Under the pieces are notes generated by a model. The model made no database searches. It had not been told where the DNA came from and worked only from the letters and a program-made list of their open reading frames with translations. From Pseudomonadota bacterium (GTDB lineage Bacteria; Pseudomonadota; Alphaproteobacteria; Rhodospirillales; Magnetospirillaceae), in the NCBI GenBank assembly GCA_021793155.1, contig JAJYTF010000009.1:62001-126000 (forward strand): a stretch of DNA of 64,000 nucleotides. Reading direction: 5' to 3'. The position numbers and the translations under genes were made by a program. Numbering within the stretch: position 1 is the first letter of the stretch; every line of letters begins with the position of its first letter. Below are positions 53,973 to 63,825 of this stretch, piece by piece.

Positions 53973-56900
53973 TCACACTCCGATGAGGCCGGCCAGGGCG
54001 TCGTCGAGCAACCGGTGGTCCAGCGCCATCAGCCGTGGGCCGTCGGTCCACAACAGGGCACAACGGACCGCGCGGCCGGGATAAATGCAGGCGAGGGCGG
54101 CGCGATAGGCGGCCATCTGCCGCAGATAGACCGCGGGCACTCCATCGGCTTTGGCCGGCGGAGGCCGGTCGGTCTTGTAGTCGATGACCAGCACTTCCTC
54201 AGGCGTGACCAGCAGGCGATCCACCTGTCCCGATACCACCCGTTCGCCCACCTGTCCCACCACCGGAACCTCGGCCCGGCTGCCCGGCCCGAACAACGGG
54301 GCGAACTGCGGGTCCGCCAGCACCGCCGCAACCTCGCCGGCGATCGCTGCCTGCTCGGCATAGGTCAGGTTCCAGGCCGGCCGCCCGAGGAAGCGGGCGG
54401 CCGCCTCGTTCCGCCGCGGCGGGTCGAGTTCGGGCAGGGACTGCAGCAGCCGGTGGATCAGCCGGCCGCGGCGGAAGCGGGCACCGTCGTCGGCACCGAA
54501 AGGCGAGCGCGCCGCCGGTTCCTCGTCGGGGCGCGACGGGGCCAGCGGCCGCGGCGGCGACGGCTCGGGCGGGGGCGGCCGCAAGGCCCAGCCGGGCAGC
54601 GCCGAGACGGCTGGTGGAACGGCTGCGGCGCGGCTGCGTTCGGCCGGGGCGTCCTGCGGATTGGCCAGCCGCAGAACCTGGTCCGAACCGGCTTCCATCC
54701 GCCCGGCCAGGAATGGGTCGCCCACCGCATCCGCCTCGGGCGCCAGCGCCTCGCGGATGACGTTGTACCAGCAATGTCCGGGGGCTGCCTTGCGGGTGGC
54801 CCAACCGCATACAATCAGGCGGTCCTCGGCCCGGGTCATCGCCACATAGAGCAGACGGCGGTATTCCTGGTCGCGCGCCAGCGCTGCCGTTTCTGAGGCG
54901 GAACGGCATGTCTGGTCGTGGTACTCGGTGCGGGGCGGCCACACCGGCAGCTCGTCCTCGCCGTCGCCCAGCCACAACAGCCGCGGCGGCCGGGTCGGCA
55001 CTTGAAGCGTGTCGGGCAGGAACACGATGGGCGCCTGCAAGCCCTTGGCTCCATGCACCGTCATGATGCGCACCGCTTCCACGCCGCCTTGTTCCAGGTC
55101 GCGCTTGATTTCCACCCCGCCTTCCTCGAACCAGCGCAGAAAGCCCTGCAGCGACGGTGGATGCAGCCGTTCATAGGCCAGGGTCAGGTTGACGAACTCG
55201 TCCAGCGGGTCCTCGGCCTCGGCACCCAGGCGGGCCAGCAGCCGGCTTTTGCCGCCGCGGGTCAGCAGATGGGCGAAGAAGTCGTGCGGCGGCAGGCGGT
55301 CGGCCAGGCCCAGCAGCTCGGACAGCAGCGCCCAGGCCTCGGCATAGGGCGCCTCGGCCGAGCGGCGGCGTAAGGAATCCCACAACGTCCCCGGGCGGTT
55401 CCAGGCCAAGTCGAACAACTGCTCCTCGGTCAAGCCGACCAGCGGTCCCTTCAGCACGGTGGCCAGCGTCAGGTCGTCCTCGGGCAGCAGCAGGGCGTTG
55501 GCCAGCGCCATCAGGTCCATCACCGCGATTTGCTCGGTCAGCACCATGCGGTCGGCCCCGGCAACCGCGATGGACAGGGTCTTCAGCTCGCGCACCAACT
55601 CTTCGACGAAGGCGTTGCGCCGTCGTACCAGCACCAGGATGTCGCCCGGCCGAATCGGGCGGGCCTTGGATTCCAGGATTTCCCCGCCCTCCACCATGGC
55701 CTTGATGCGCAAGGCCACCAGGCGAGCCAGCCGAGCCCGCGGGCTGTCGCCCTTGAGCCGCTCGACCGGCGGCTTCCACGGTTCTGGTTCGTCACGCAGC
55801 TTCGGCTCCACCGGCGGCCACAGCTCGACCAGGCCGGCGGCGCCATGGCGGAACGGGCGGTGCGTCACCGCGGCGCCCGGCGCCACCACGCCGTCCCTCC
55901 CGGCGGCGGAATTGAACACCATGTCGACGGCACGCAGCACGGCGGGGGCCGAACGGAACGAGACTTCCAGCGCCACCTCGTCCCAGCGGCCGTGGGCGGC
56001 GGGCACGGCTTCGGCCAGCCGGGCCCGCATCGCTTCGAATTCGCGCGGATCGGCCCGCTGGAAGCTGTAGATCGACTGCTTGGCGTCGCCGACGGCGAAC
56101 ACCGTGCGGCTGCCTTCCTCGCGGCGGCCGCGCCCGGCGAAGAATTCGGCAGTCAGCGCCTTGACCACCGCCCATTGGTCGGGGTTGGTGTCCTGCGCCT
56201 CATCGATCAGCACATGGTCGATCCCGCCGTCCAGCTTGTACAGCACCCAGGCCGCCCGGCCAGGTTGTTCCAGGAGCGCAACGGTCGTCAGGATCAGGTC
56301 GTCATAGTCGAGCATGGCCCGCCCGCCTTTGTGCCGTTCATAGGCGGCCAGCAGGGCTTGGCCCAGGCGCAGCAGGGCGGCAGTGGCAGCGGCGGTGGTG
56401 GCGGCCTTCAGGCGGTCGATCACCGCGGCCAGGCGCAACGCCTCGGCCTCCAGGATCGCCCGGGTGCCCGGCATTGCGGCCTCGACGCCTTGCGTGCACA
56501 GGGTCTTGCGGATTTCACCCTCGGTGGTGAGAAAGGCTTTACGCCATTGGCCGAAGGCCGCCGGGCGGCCGGCCGGGTCGGCCAGCCAGCCGGCCATGAG
56601 CACGCCGCGCTCGCGGTCGGATTTGCCGCCCTGCGCCAGCGCGACGGCCGCTTTCCGGCAGCTCTCGCCATCGAAGGCGCGGTCGTCGCAGGCGGCGGCC
56701 AGGATGGCCTCGGCCGTTTCGTCCGGGACCAGGCCGAGCCGGCGATAGGCTTCCGTCACCGCCGCCTCCAGCGAACCCCAGCGGACCAGCAGGCGGCGCA
56801 GACGGCCGCGCTCGGCGGCCAGTTCGGCCATCAGCTCGGGGAAGATGGTCTCATGCACCGCCGCGGTGACGGCGGCCAGCGCGGCCGCCAGCTCACCGTC

Positions 56901-57410
56901 GCCGGCCCGGCGGGCGGCCGCCAGCACCTCTTCGCGGGCGGTGGCCAGCATTTCACCGGCATCGCGGTCGTCCATCACCTGGAAATGCGGTGCCAAACCG
57001 GCTTCCAGCGGGAAGCGTCGCAGCAGCCGTTGACAGAAGGCATGGATGGTTTCGATGCGCATGCCGCCAGGCGTGTCCAGCACCTGGGCGAACAGGCGGC
57101 GCGCCGTCGTCATCGCGGCGTCGGCCGGCGCCTCGCCGGTCAGGCGGGTCAGCTCGCGGGCCAGCGCTTCGTCGCCCATGGTCGCCCAGTCGGCCAGGCG
57201 CTCGGCGATGCGGTTGGCCATTTCCGCCGCCGCCGCCTTGGTGAAGGTCAGGCAGAGCAGCCGGTGCGCCGGTGTTCCGGCCAGCAGCAGGCTCAACACC
57301 CGATCGGTCAGAACCTTGGTCTTGCCGGTGCCGGCCGAGGCGGCCACCCAGACCGAACTGTGCGGGTCGGCGGCGCGTCGCTGGGGCGTTTCGGGGTCGA
57401 GGACGGTCAT
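53973..57410 (-). CDS. addA: Double-strand break repair helicase-nuclease subunit AddA
   Basis: 1145 residues. Walker A 'VAASAGTGKTKVLTDRV', UvrD-type motifs 'CLTFTKAAAAEMANRI', 'LIDEAQDTNPDQWAVV', 'FAVGDAKQSIYSFQRA' and 'MTVHGAKGLQAPIVFLP', and the C-terminal RecB-family nuclease 'VLVIDYKTDRPPP' are all visible. With AddB it resects double-strand breaks and loads RecA. The ATG at 57410 overlaps the addB stop (ATGA), which suggests coupled synthesis of the complex. Confidence 0.97.
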   Translation of the reverse strand: MTVLDPETPQRRAADPHSSVWVAASAGTGKTKVLTDRVLSLLLAGTPAHRLLCLTFTKAAAAEMANRIAERLADWATMGDEALARELTRLTGEAPADAAMTTARRLFAQVLDTPGGMRIETIHAFCQRLLRRFPLEAGLAPHFQVMDDRDAGEMLATAREEVLAAARRAGDGELAAALAAVTAAVHETIFPELMAELAAERGRLRRLLVRWGSLEAAVTEAYRRLGLVPDETAEAILAAACDDRAFDGESCRKAAVALAQGGKSDRERGVLMAGWLADPAGRPAAFGQWRKAFLTTEGEIRKTLCTQGVEAAMPGTRAILEAEALRLAAVIDRLKAATTAAATAALLRLGQALLAAYERHKGGRAMLDYDDLILTTVALLEQPGRAAWVLYKLDGGIDHVLIDEAQDTNPDQWAVVKALTAEFFAGRGRREEGSRTVFAVGDAKQSIYSFQRADPREFEAMRARLAEAVPAAHGRWDEVALEVSFRSAPAVLRAVDMVFNSAAGRDGVVAPGAAVTHRPFRHGAAGLVELWPPVEPKLRDEPEPWKPPVERLKGDSPRARLARLVALRIKAMVEGGEILESKARPIRPGDILVLVRRRNAFVEELVRELKTLSIAVAGADRMVLTEQIAVMDLMALANALLLPEDDLTLATVLKGPLVGLTEEQLFDLAWNRPGTLWDSLRRRSAEAPYAEAWALLSELLGLADRLPPHDFFAHLLTRGGKSRLLARLGAEAEDPLDEFVNLTLAYERLHPPSLQGFLRWFEEGGVEIKRDLEQGGVEAVRIMTVHGAKGLQAPIVFLPDTLQVPTRPPRLLWLGDGEDELPVWPPRTEYHDQTCRSASETAALARDQEYRRLLYVAMTRAEDRLIVCGWATRKAAPGHCWYNVIREALAPEADAVGDPFLAGRMEAGSDQVLRLANPQDAPAERSRAAAVPPAVSALPGWALRPPPPEPSPPRPLAPSRPDEEPAARSPFGADDGARFRRGRLIHRLLQSLPELDPPRRNEAAARFLGRPAWNLTYAEQAAIAGEVAAVLADPQFAPLFGPGSRAEVPVVGQVGERVVSGQVDRLLVTPEEVLVIDYKTDRPPPAKADGVPAVYLRQMAAYRAALACIYPGRAVRCALLWTDGPRLMALDHRLLDDALAGLIGV

Positions 57411-60331
57411 TCTTCCCCATCCCCGTCGATGCTGGCCCATTCCTTGACCCGGGCGAGATGCAGGTAGTCGCTGTATTTCGGCGCCCGGTCGGGATGGGGG
57501 CGGGCCTGGTAGGCGGTGGTCTCGTCGTCGAAGGCGCGGATCAGGTCGGCCAGGCCGTCCAGCGCCTGGTCGGCCAGGGCCGCCGGGTCGCCGCCGACGG
57601 CGCGTTCCTCGCCGCCCGGGTTGCCGCCGCCCAGGCGCCAGTACAACAACTGGCTGACCGGGCGCCCCGGCAGGTCGCGAAAGCCGCCATGGCGGGCGAT
57701 GGCCGCTTCGATCGGCAATTGCGGAGCGAAGCCGGCCGCCACTTCCCGCGCCGTCGGCGGGGCTCCGGTCTTATAGTCGATGATGGCGAGCGTGCCGTCA
57801 GCCAGCAGATCGACCCGGTCGGCGGTGGCGGAGATGCGGAACGGGCCGCCGGGGGCGTCGATCTCGATGCCGCCCGACAGCTCGCTGTAGGTTTGGGCGA
57901 CGGTCTGCCTGCGGTCCGTCTCATGGGCGATGAACCAGGCGGCGATGCGCTCGAAGCGCGGCCACCAGAAGGCGTGAAGCCCGGGCCGGGCCAGCGCTTC
58001 GCCGAACTGTTGCCGGCCGATTTCCAGCAGCTCGTCGATGGCGCCGCCGGGCAGCCGGCCCCGTGGATAGGCCTTGAGGAAGGCATCCAGCGCCTTGTGC
58101 ACCGCCGTGCCGTAATCGGCAGCGCCGGGATCGGCGTCGATGGGATCCAGCGCCTTGAGACCCAAAATTTTGCGCGCATAGATCGCATAAGGGTCGCGCA
58201 TCCAGGTCTCGACGGCGGTCGCCGACAGCTGGCGGGGTCGTGCCGCCAAGGGGGGGCGCGGCGCCGGCGGCACCGGACGAGCGAATTCCCGCGGCCGCTC
58301 CAGCGCCGTATGCCAGCCGGTCCACGGGCTTTCCGCCCAGCGGCCGTCGATGCCCCAAGCCTTCAGCACGGCGTCCAGGCGCAACAGCCAGCGCGAGGGA
58401 ACCGTCGGCGCACCTTCGGCCCGCCTGGCCCGCGTCAGCACCACCTTGGGCGCACAGAAGGCCTGAGCGAAATCGTGGGCGGCCAGACCGACCCGGCGCT
58501 CGGGCAAGGGCAGGCCGAAGTCCTGGCGCATTGGCCGGCTCATCCACGGATCGGCAACGGCCTCGGGCGGCCAGACGCCCTCGTTCAGCCCGCCCAGGAT
58601 CAACAGGTCGGCATGCTGCAGGCGAGCCTCCAGCGGCCCCCAGATGGACAGGCGCGGATGGCCGCCCCAGGCCGGGCGGACCACCACGCCGGCCATCAGG
58701 CTTTGCAGCAGGCCGGGATAGCTGTGGCCGGGCACGGGCGGCAGGGCGTCCGCGGCTTCCGCCAGATCGGCGACGAAACGGTTGGCCGCCTCACCCACCT
58801 CGCCTCGCCACAATCGGTCAGGGCCGGAACTGCCGTCGTCGGCGGCAAGGGCTTCGGCGAAGGCCACATGGGCTCGCAGCAGCTCGCCCAGCGGTGCCGC
58901 CGATGCGGCGATCAGGGCGGTCAGCGGGCGGGCGACATCGGCCAATCGGCCCAGCCAGACAGCCAATTCCGCATTCCCGCCGACGGCTGCCAGCAGACCG
59001 TCGATGCCGGGAGCCGGGCGCGGGCCGCGCAAGGCGGCCAGCTCCAGGCGGCGGGCGCGGGCACGGAAAACCCCCGGCGCCAGCCCGCCCGTGGCCAGCG
59101 GATGCTTCAGCGCCGCTAGCACCGCATGGGGCGCGAAGTCCTCGGCCACCATGGCGGCGGTCAGCAGCAGATAGGCGCCCGGTGGCGTCAGGTCCAACGG
59201 CCGGCCCGCCGAGTCGTCTATTTCGATATCGAAACGGCGCAGTTCGGCGGCGACCCGCCGCGCCAGGTTGCGGTCCGGGGTGACCAGGGCGGCGGTGCGG
59301 CCATCATCTTCCAGCGTTTGGCGCATCATCAGGGCGATGGCGCCGGCCTCCTCGCGCGGGCCGGGACAGTCCAGCCGCTCGACGCCAGCCAGGCTGTCGT
59401 CCACCGGGCGCCCGGCGAGGGACCGCCAGGCTTCGGTGGTGGTTGCCGGCCGCAACGCCTCGGCCACCAGCCAGGCGCGTGGGCTGGTAGTGCAATCCGG
59501 CCATTGCGGGACCTGGCCAGGGTCGAGACCGAGCCGGCTCAGCAGATGGATCAGGCCGTACTGGGGATGGCTCTGGTCGAGGGCGCCGCCTTCCAGGCTG
59601 CAATCGAGGCCGGGCAGGACCAGCCGGCCCCGCGGCAGCCGGGCAACCACCGACAGCAAGCGGGCGGTGGCGGGGATGCTGCCGGTCGAACCGGCGGCGA
59701 TCACCGGGTGGTCGGGCGGCCCTGCCTCCCAGGCGGTGGCCTGCGCTTCCAGCAGCCGGTTGCGCAGCAGGGCGGCGTCCATCCACCCCTGGTCGGCCAG
59801 GATCTGCGGCCAGTGTTCGGTGAGGATCTTCAGGAAGTCGAGGGTGATCTGCCAATGCTCGGCATAGTCGGCAGGCACCAGCCGCGCCAGGTGGTCGAAG
59901 CTCAGGCCCTCGGTGTGGACCTGGTCGAGCAGCCGGGCCAGTTCGGCAGCCAGTCGAGCCGCCTGTTCGGGCGTCGGCGTCTGTCCGCCGCGGCCGGCGC
60001 CGAGCGCGATGATCAGTTGGGCCAGCAACAGCTGACGGCGCAACGGCGGCACCGGTGGCGGCAGGTCCAGGGCCAGATCGTCGGCCAGGCTCAGCTCTTC
60101 CTCGTCGGCGTCGCCCAGGGGGCGCAGGCGCGGCAGCAGCAGCGGCCGGCCAGTCGAGCAACGCAGGAAGGCATCGCGCAGGGCGCGGCAGGCACGCCGG
60201 TTGGGCAGCAGAATCAGCATGGCCGACAGGGCCAGCGGGTCGTCCCTGGTCTCGGCCATCAACCGGCGGGCCAAGGCGTCGAGAAAGCTCTCACCCGGCG
60301 GGATGGTGAAGACGTTGGGACTGGCCGGCAT
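57407..60331 (-). CDS. addB: Double-strand break repair protein AddB
   Basis: 974 residues. It has inactivated helicase-like domains (no Walker A, as in other alphaproteobacterial AddB) and a C-terminal nuclease domain with 'TLAIIDYKTGAPPTAREV'. The cysteines that hold an Fe-S cluster in Firmicute AddB are not visible ('MRDPYAIYARKILGL' instead). ATG 60331 begins the conserved sequence 'PASPNVFTIPPGESFLDALA'; the open frame further left overlaps a palindromic repeat. Together with AddA it replaces RecBCD. Confidence 0.93.
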   Translation of the reverse strand: MPASPNVFTIPPGESFLDALARRLMAETRDDPLALSAMLILLPNRRACRALRDAFLRCSTGRPLLLPRLRPLGDADEEELSLADDLALDLPPPVPPLRRQLLLAQLIIALGAGRGGQTPTPEQAARLAAELARLLDQVHTEGLSFDHLARLVPADYAEHWQITLDFLKILTEHWPQILADQGWMDAALLRNRLLEAQATAWEAGPPDHPVIAAGSTGSIPATARLLSVVARLPRGRLVLPGLDCSLEGGALDQSHPQYGLIHLLSRLGLDPGQVPQWPDCTTSPRAWLVAEALRPATTTEAWRSLAGRPVDDSLAGVERLDCPGPREEAGAIALMMRQTLEDDGRTAALVTPDRNLARRVAAELRRFDIEIDDSAGRPLDLTPPGAYLLLTAAMVAEDFAPHAVLAALKHPLATGGLAPGVFRARARRLELAALRGPRPAPGIDGLLAAVGGNAELAVWLGRLADVARPLTALIAASAAPLGELLRAHVAFAEALAADDGSSGPDRLWRGEVGEAANRFVADLAEAADALPPVPGHSYPGLLQSLMAGVVVRPAWGGHPRLSIWGPLEARLQHADLLILGGLNEGVWPPEAVADPWMSRPMRQDFGLPLPERRVGLAAHDFAQAFCAPKVVLTRARRAEGAPTVPSRWLLRLDAVLKAWGIDGRWAESPWTGWHTALERPREFARPVPPAPRPPLAARPRQLSATAVETWMRDPYAIYARKILGLKALDPIDADPGAADYGTAVHKALDAFLKAYPRGRLPGGAIDELLEIGRQQFGEALARPGLHAFWWPRFERIAAWFIAHETDRRQTVAQTYSELSGGIEIDAPGGPFRISATADRVDLLADGTLAIIDYKTGAPPTAREVAAGFAPQLPIEAAIARHGGFRDLPGRPVSQLLYWRLGGGNPGGEERAVGGDPAALADQALDGLADLIRAFDDETTAYQARPHPDRAPKYSDYLHLARVKEWASIDGDGEE

Positions 60332-60351
60332 TACCGCCGAGCCCCTTTGCC

Positions 60352-60413
60352 GTCCCGAGCGCATGCGAGGGATCTCGTGAAGGCCGAGAGATCCCTCGGT
60401 TTGCTCGGGATGA
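60352..60413. repeat. GTCATCCCGAGC-type intergenic palindrome
   Basis: GTCCCGAGCgcatgCGAGGGATCTC pairs with the inverted GAGAGATCCCTCG ... GCTCGGGATGAC arm, two stems separated by a bulge. It lies between murU and addB and is the same type as the copy at 52636-52699. Confidence 0.82.
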
Positions 60414-60425
60414 CAATGAATTCCA

Positions 60426-61127
60426 TCATCTGCGGATAATTTCCTCCGCCTCCGCCAAGGCTTGCGGCGTGCCGATATGGTACCACGCCCCGTCGTGCAG
60501 GATACCGTAAAGCCGCCCGGCCGCGGCGGCCCGATCGTAGAGCAGGTTGAGCGAGAATTTGCCGGCCGGCGCGCCGGCGAACAGCCGCGGGTGGAGGATC
60601 TGCACCCCGGTAAACAGGGTCGGGCTGGTTTCTTCGGGCGCGCGCCGCCGCAGCCGTCCGTCGGGTCCCACGAGGAAATCACCCCGGCCTTCATAGCCGA
60701 AGGCGGTGGCGGTGGATTGCAGCAGCAACAGGCCGTCCATGCGGGCGTCCTCCCAGGCGGCGGCCAGACGGGCCAGGGCGGGGGAGGAGCCGTTGGTCCA
60801 CAGGATGTCGGCGTTGCACACATAGAACGCCCGCTCGCCCAGCAAAGGCAGGGCTTTGGCGACGCCGCCGCCGGTCTCCAGCAGGTCGGCCTCGTCGGAG
60901 AAGGCGATCCCCGGATGCCCGGCCAGGTGGCGGTGGATCTGCTCGCCCAGCCAATGGGTGTTGACCACCCGGTTTGCCACGCCGACCTGGTCCAGATGGT
61001 CGAGAACCCGGTCCAGCATACTGCGTTCCGCGACCGGAATGAGCGGCTTGGGAGTCCGCTCGGTCAAGGGCCGCATGCGCAGGCCCAGCCCGGCGGCAAG
61101 AATCATGGCGTGGGTGGGGACGCTCAT
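60426..61127 (-). CDS. murU: N-acetylmuramate alpha-1-phosphate uridylyltransferase
   Basis: 233 residues, a sugar-nucleotidyltransferase. The signature 'MILAAGLGLRMRPLTERTPKPLIPV' binds UTP, and 'FYVCNADILW' is the metal site. In this position, coupled to amgK (overlap at 61124-61127), it is MurU, which makes UDP-MurNAc in the anabolic recycling of peptidoglycan that bypasses MurA and fosfomycin. ATG 61127 was chosen; the frame extends further but is amgK coding sequence. Confidence 0.9.
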   Translation of the reverse strand: MSVPTHAMILAAGLGLRMRPLTERTPKPLIPVAERSMLDRVLDHLDQVGVANRVVNTHWLGEQIHRHLAGHPGIAFSDEADLLETGGGVAKALPLLGERAFYVCNADILWTNGSSPALARLAAAWEDARMDGLLLLQSTATAFGYEGRGDFLVGPDGRLRRRAPEETSPTLFTGVQILHPRLFAGAPAGKFSLNLLYDRAAAAGRLYGILHDGAWYHIGTPQALAEAEEIIRR

Positions 61128-62125
61128 GCCGCTGGCACTCCGCGGCGTTCCGCCGGGATGACCCTGTTGAGCCAAGTCTTCATCTCCGCCAGCGCCGGAT
61201 GTTCGACCGCCGCTTCCAAGAGGCGCCAGACCCTGGGGACGTGCTGCAGGTAGATGGGCTTGCCGTCGCGCCGGCACAGGCGGGTGAAGATGCCGATCAC
61301 CTTGGCATGACGCTGCGCTGCCAGCACCGCCCAGGAGGCCTCGAAGGCCCGGCGGGCGAGGCCAGGCCGGGCGGCCAGGTAGCGGTCCTTCATCGCGGCC
61401 ACCAGCGCGGGGTCGATATCGCGCCGGGCATCTTCCAGCAGCGACATCAGGTCATAGGTCAGCGGTCCCGCCACGGCGTCCTGGAAATCCAGAAGGCCGC
61501 AGGCGGCGATGCCTGTCCGGGCGGACAGGCGCATCAGATTGTCCACATGGAAGTCGCGCAGCACCAGCGTGTCGGGCATCTGCCGGGCGGTAGGGAGCAG
61601 CCGCCGCCACAGTTCGATGTATTCCGTCCGTTGCCCATCAGCCAGCGGAGCGCCCAGCATTTCCGGCAGGTACCAGTCGGTCAGCAGCAGGGCCTCGGTC
61701 AGCAGGCGGTCGTCGTCATAGGGCGGCAGGCCGGCCGGGATGGCGGCGGGGCCACGGCGGTGCAGGTCGGCCAGCAGATCGACCGCCAGGGCATAGAGGG
61801 AGAATTCGTCGGCGCCTGCCGCCAGCAGACGGGTGAAGGTGTCATCGCCCAAATCTTCCAGCAGCAGCAGGCCGGCTTCCTCGTCGGCAGCCAGCAGTTG
61901 CGGCGCGCTGTAACCCAGAGCGGCGAGGTGCCGGGCAATGTGGACGAACGGCCGCACGTCTTCCTTGGGCGGCGGGGCATCCATCAGCACCGCCCTGCGG
62001 CCGTCCATCGCCAGGCGGTCGTAGTGGCGGAACGACGCGTCCCCGGCCAAGCGGCCACGAGCCCCCCGGTGCCAGCCATGGTTTTCGAGGAAACGGTCGA
62101 TCAGGTCTTCGCGCTCAGCCACCAA
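61124..62125 (-). CDS. amgK: N-acetylmuramate/N-acetylglucosamine kinase AmgK (aminoglycoside kinase-like)
   Basis: 333 residues, APH-fold kinase. The catalytic loop 'LVLRDFHVDNLMRL' and metal-binding 'GLLDFQDAVAGPLTYDL' are intact. It phosphorylates the anomeric carbon of MurNAc and GlcNAc from cell-wall turnover. The tsaE-amgK-murU order matches the peptidoglycan recycling pathway in alphaproteobacteria and pseudomonads. Its start overlaps the tsaE stop by 11 bp. Confidence 0.92.
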   Translation of the reverse strand: MVAEREDLIDRFLENHGWHRGARGRLAGDASFRHYDRLAMDGRRAVLMDAPPPKEDVRPFVHIARHLAALGYSAPQLLAADEEAGLLLLEDLGDDTFTRLLAAGADEFSLYALAVDLLADLHRRGPAAIPAGLPPYDDDRLLTEALLLTDWYLPEMLGAPLADGQRTEYIELWRRLLPTARQMPDTLVLRDFHVDNLMRLSARTGIAACGLLDFQDAVAGPLTYDLMSLLEDARRDIDPALVAAMKDRYLAARPGLARRAFEASWAVLAAQRHAKVIGIFTRLCRRDGKPIYLQHVPRVWRLLEAAVEHPALAEMKTWLNRVIPAERRGVPAA

Positions 62126-62582
62126 ACATCTCCGACAATCGCTTGCTCCAGCGCTCTCCGCCGGCCAGCCGGGCCCGGCGTTCCATCGCTCCGGCCCCGG
62201 CGGCCAGGCTTACCCGCAATGCTTCAGCCGGCAGCCAGGCGCCCAGCCGCTCGGGCCATTCGATCAGGCTGACGCCTTCGGCGAAGGCTTCCTCGATGTC
62301 CAATTCCAGGGCGTCATCAGGACGATTCAGCCGATAGAGGTCGAAATGCCAAATCATTCCGATATCGCAATCATAAGTCTGGACCAGGGTGAAGGTGGGG
62401 CTCGGGACCTCTTCCTCGGGCGTGGTCAGGGCGCGGATGAAGGCCCGCGCGAGGGTGGTCTTGCCGCTGCCCAGGTCGCCCTCCAGCGCCAGCACGTCGC
62501 CCGGCCGGGCCGCCTCGGCCAGCTGCCGGGCCAGGCGCAGGGTGGCGGCTTCGTCCGCCAGGCTCAGTTCGACGATTTTCAT
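62115..62582 (-). CDS. tsaE: tRNA threonylcarbamoyladenosine biosynthesis ATPase TsaE
   Basis: 155 residues. Walker A 'ALEGDLGSGKTTLARAFIR' (about 35-48) and 'VPSPTFTLVQTY' and 'FDLYRL' and 'LIEWPERL' are characteristic. It drives the TsaB-TsaD complex in t6A formation. It leads the minus-strand tsaE-amgK-murU-addB-addA-trxA series and diverges from the FAD-dependent reductase with 108 bp between. Confidence 0.96.
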   Translation of the reverse strand: MKIVELSLADEAATLRLARQLAEAARPGDVLALEGDLGSGKTTLARAFIRALTTPEEEVPSPTFTLVQTYDCDIGMIWHFDLYRLNRPDDALELDIEEAFAEGVSLIEWPERLGAWLPAEALRVSLAAGAGAMERRARLAGGERWSKRLSEMFGG

Positions 62583-62690
62583 GGAATGCTTTTATCCCGG
62601 CGGCCAGTGCGGCGCAACGCGGGTTGATTCCACCGTCCGCCATGGTCATTGTGTGGCCCAAACCTAACCAGCCAATGAAGGACCTGCCGG

Positions 62691-63719
62691 ATGACCGTTT
62701 CGCGTGAAACACGGTATGAAACTGATGCCATCGTCATCGGCGCCGGGCCGGTGGGGCTGTTCGCCGTGTTCGAATTCGGCATGCTGCGGCTGTCCTGCCA
62801 TGTGGTGGACGCGCTCGAAGTGATCGGCGGACAGTTGACCGCCCTCTATCCGGAAAAGCCCATCTACGACATCCCCGGCTTTCCGCGCATCCTGGCCGCC
62901 GACCTGGTGGAGAGGTTGGCCGAACAGGCCGAACCCTTCCATCCCCATTACCATATGGGGGTGAAGGTTGATTCGTTGCTGCGCCTGCCCGACGGCCGCT
63001 GGGAGGTGGGGCTTTCCAACGGCCGGGGGCTGGTGGCGCCGGTGGTGGTGATCGCCGCCGGGGCCGGCGCTTTTGGCCCGAACCGGCCGCCGCTGCCCGA
63101 CCTGCATCGCTACGAGGAAGGCAAGAGCGTGCTCTATCTGGTGCAGCGGCGCGAAGACCTGCGCGACAAGCGGGTGGTCATCGCCGGGGGCGGCGACTCG
63201 GCGGTGGACTGGGCCATTTCGCTGGCCGATATGGCCGCACGGGTGATGGTGGTCCACCGCCGGCCGAAGTTCCGCGCCGCGCCTGAGTCCGAGGCCCGGC
63301 TGAAGGCGATGGCCGAGCAGGGTGTCGTCGACCTGGTGATTCCTTACCAGCTGCAGAGCCTTGAAGGGGAAAACGGGCGCCTGACGGCGGTCGAGGTGGC
63401 CACCGTCGAGGGGCAGATCCGCCGCCTGCCGGCCGATGTGCTGCTGCCCTTCTTCGGCTTGGCCAGCGACTTGGGTCCCATCGCCCAATGGGGCCTGGCG
63501 ATGAGCGGCCCGCTGATCACCGTCGAACCGTCGACCCTGGCAACCAATCTCCAGGGCATCTTCGCCATCGGCGACGTCGCCAGCTATCCCGGCAAGCTGA
63601 AGCTGATCCTGCAGGGCTTCTCGGAGGCGGCGATGGCCGCCCAGGCGGCCTTCCCGGTCGCCCGCCCTGACCAGGCGCTGCATTTCGAGCATTCGACCAC
63701 CAGTGGTGTGCCGGCATAA
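62691..63719 (+). CDS. Ferredoxin--NADP reductase, thioredoxin reductase-like (type 2 FNR)
   Basis: 342 residues. FAD-binding 'AIVIGAGPVGLFAVFEFG' and 'LYPEKPIYDIPGFP', NADP-binding 'VVIAGGGDSAVDWAISLAD' with 'VVHRRPKFRA', and the C-terminal FAD motif 'GIFAIGDVASYPGKLKLILQGFSEAAMAAQAAF' are complete. The redox CxxC of thioredoxin reductase is absent, which marks the FNR type. It exchanges electrons between NADPH and ferredoxin or flavodoxin; the small [2Fe-2S] protein at 7.3 kb is one possible partner in the same genome. It is flanked by tsaE and a convergent cupin gene. Confidence 0.93.
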   Translation: MTVSRETRYETDAIVIGAGPVGLFAVFEFGMLRLSCHVVDALEVIGGQLTALYPEKPIYDIPGFPRILAADLVERLAEQAEPFHPHYHMGVKVDSLLRLPDGRWEVGLSNGRGLVAPVVVIAAGAGAFGPNRPPLPDLHRYEEGKSVLYLVQRREDLRDKRVVIAGGGDSAVDWAISLADMAARVMVVHRRPKFRAAPESEARLKAMAEQGVVDLVIPYQLQSLEGENGRLTAVEVATVEGQIRRLPADVLLPFFGLASDLGPIAQWGLAMSGPLITVEPSTLATNLQGIFAIGDVASYPGKLKLILQGFSEAAMAAQAAFPVARPDQALHFEHSTTSGVPA

Positions 63720-63825
63720 GAGGAGAGTTCCGGGGCATTGAGCGGCCCGATCTCGGCGGCAGTGTGGAGCGGGGGTGCGGCAATGCGGATCTGCAGGGAC
63801 TGGCAGGGTCGCGACGCGATCGTGT

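Noticed and set aside
55530-57467. A 645-codon plus-strand frame opposite addA
   Set aside because: Same GC-driven artefact. Composition is dominated by Gly, Arg, Gln and His, with no motifs; addA has all helicase motifs.
60332-60823. N-terminal extension of addB reaching into murU
   Set aside because: The extension reads through a palindromic repeat and the murU gene in another frame; conserved AddB sequence begins at 60331.
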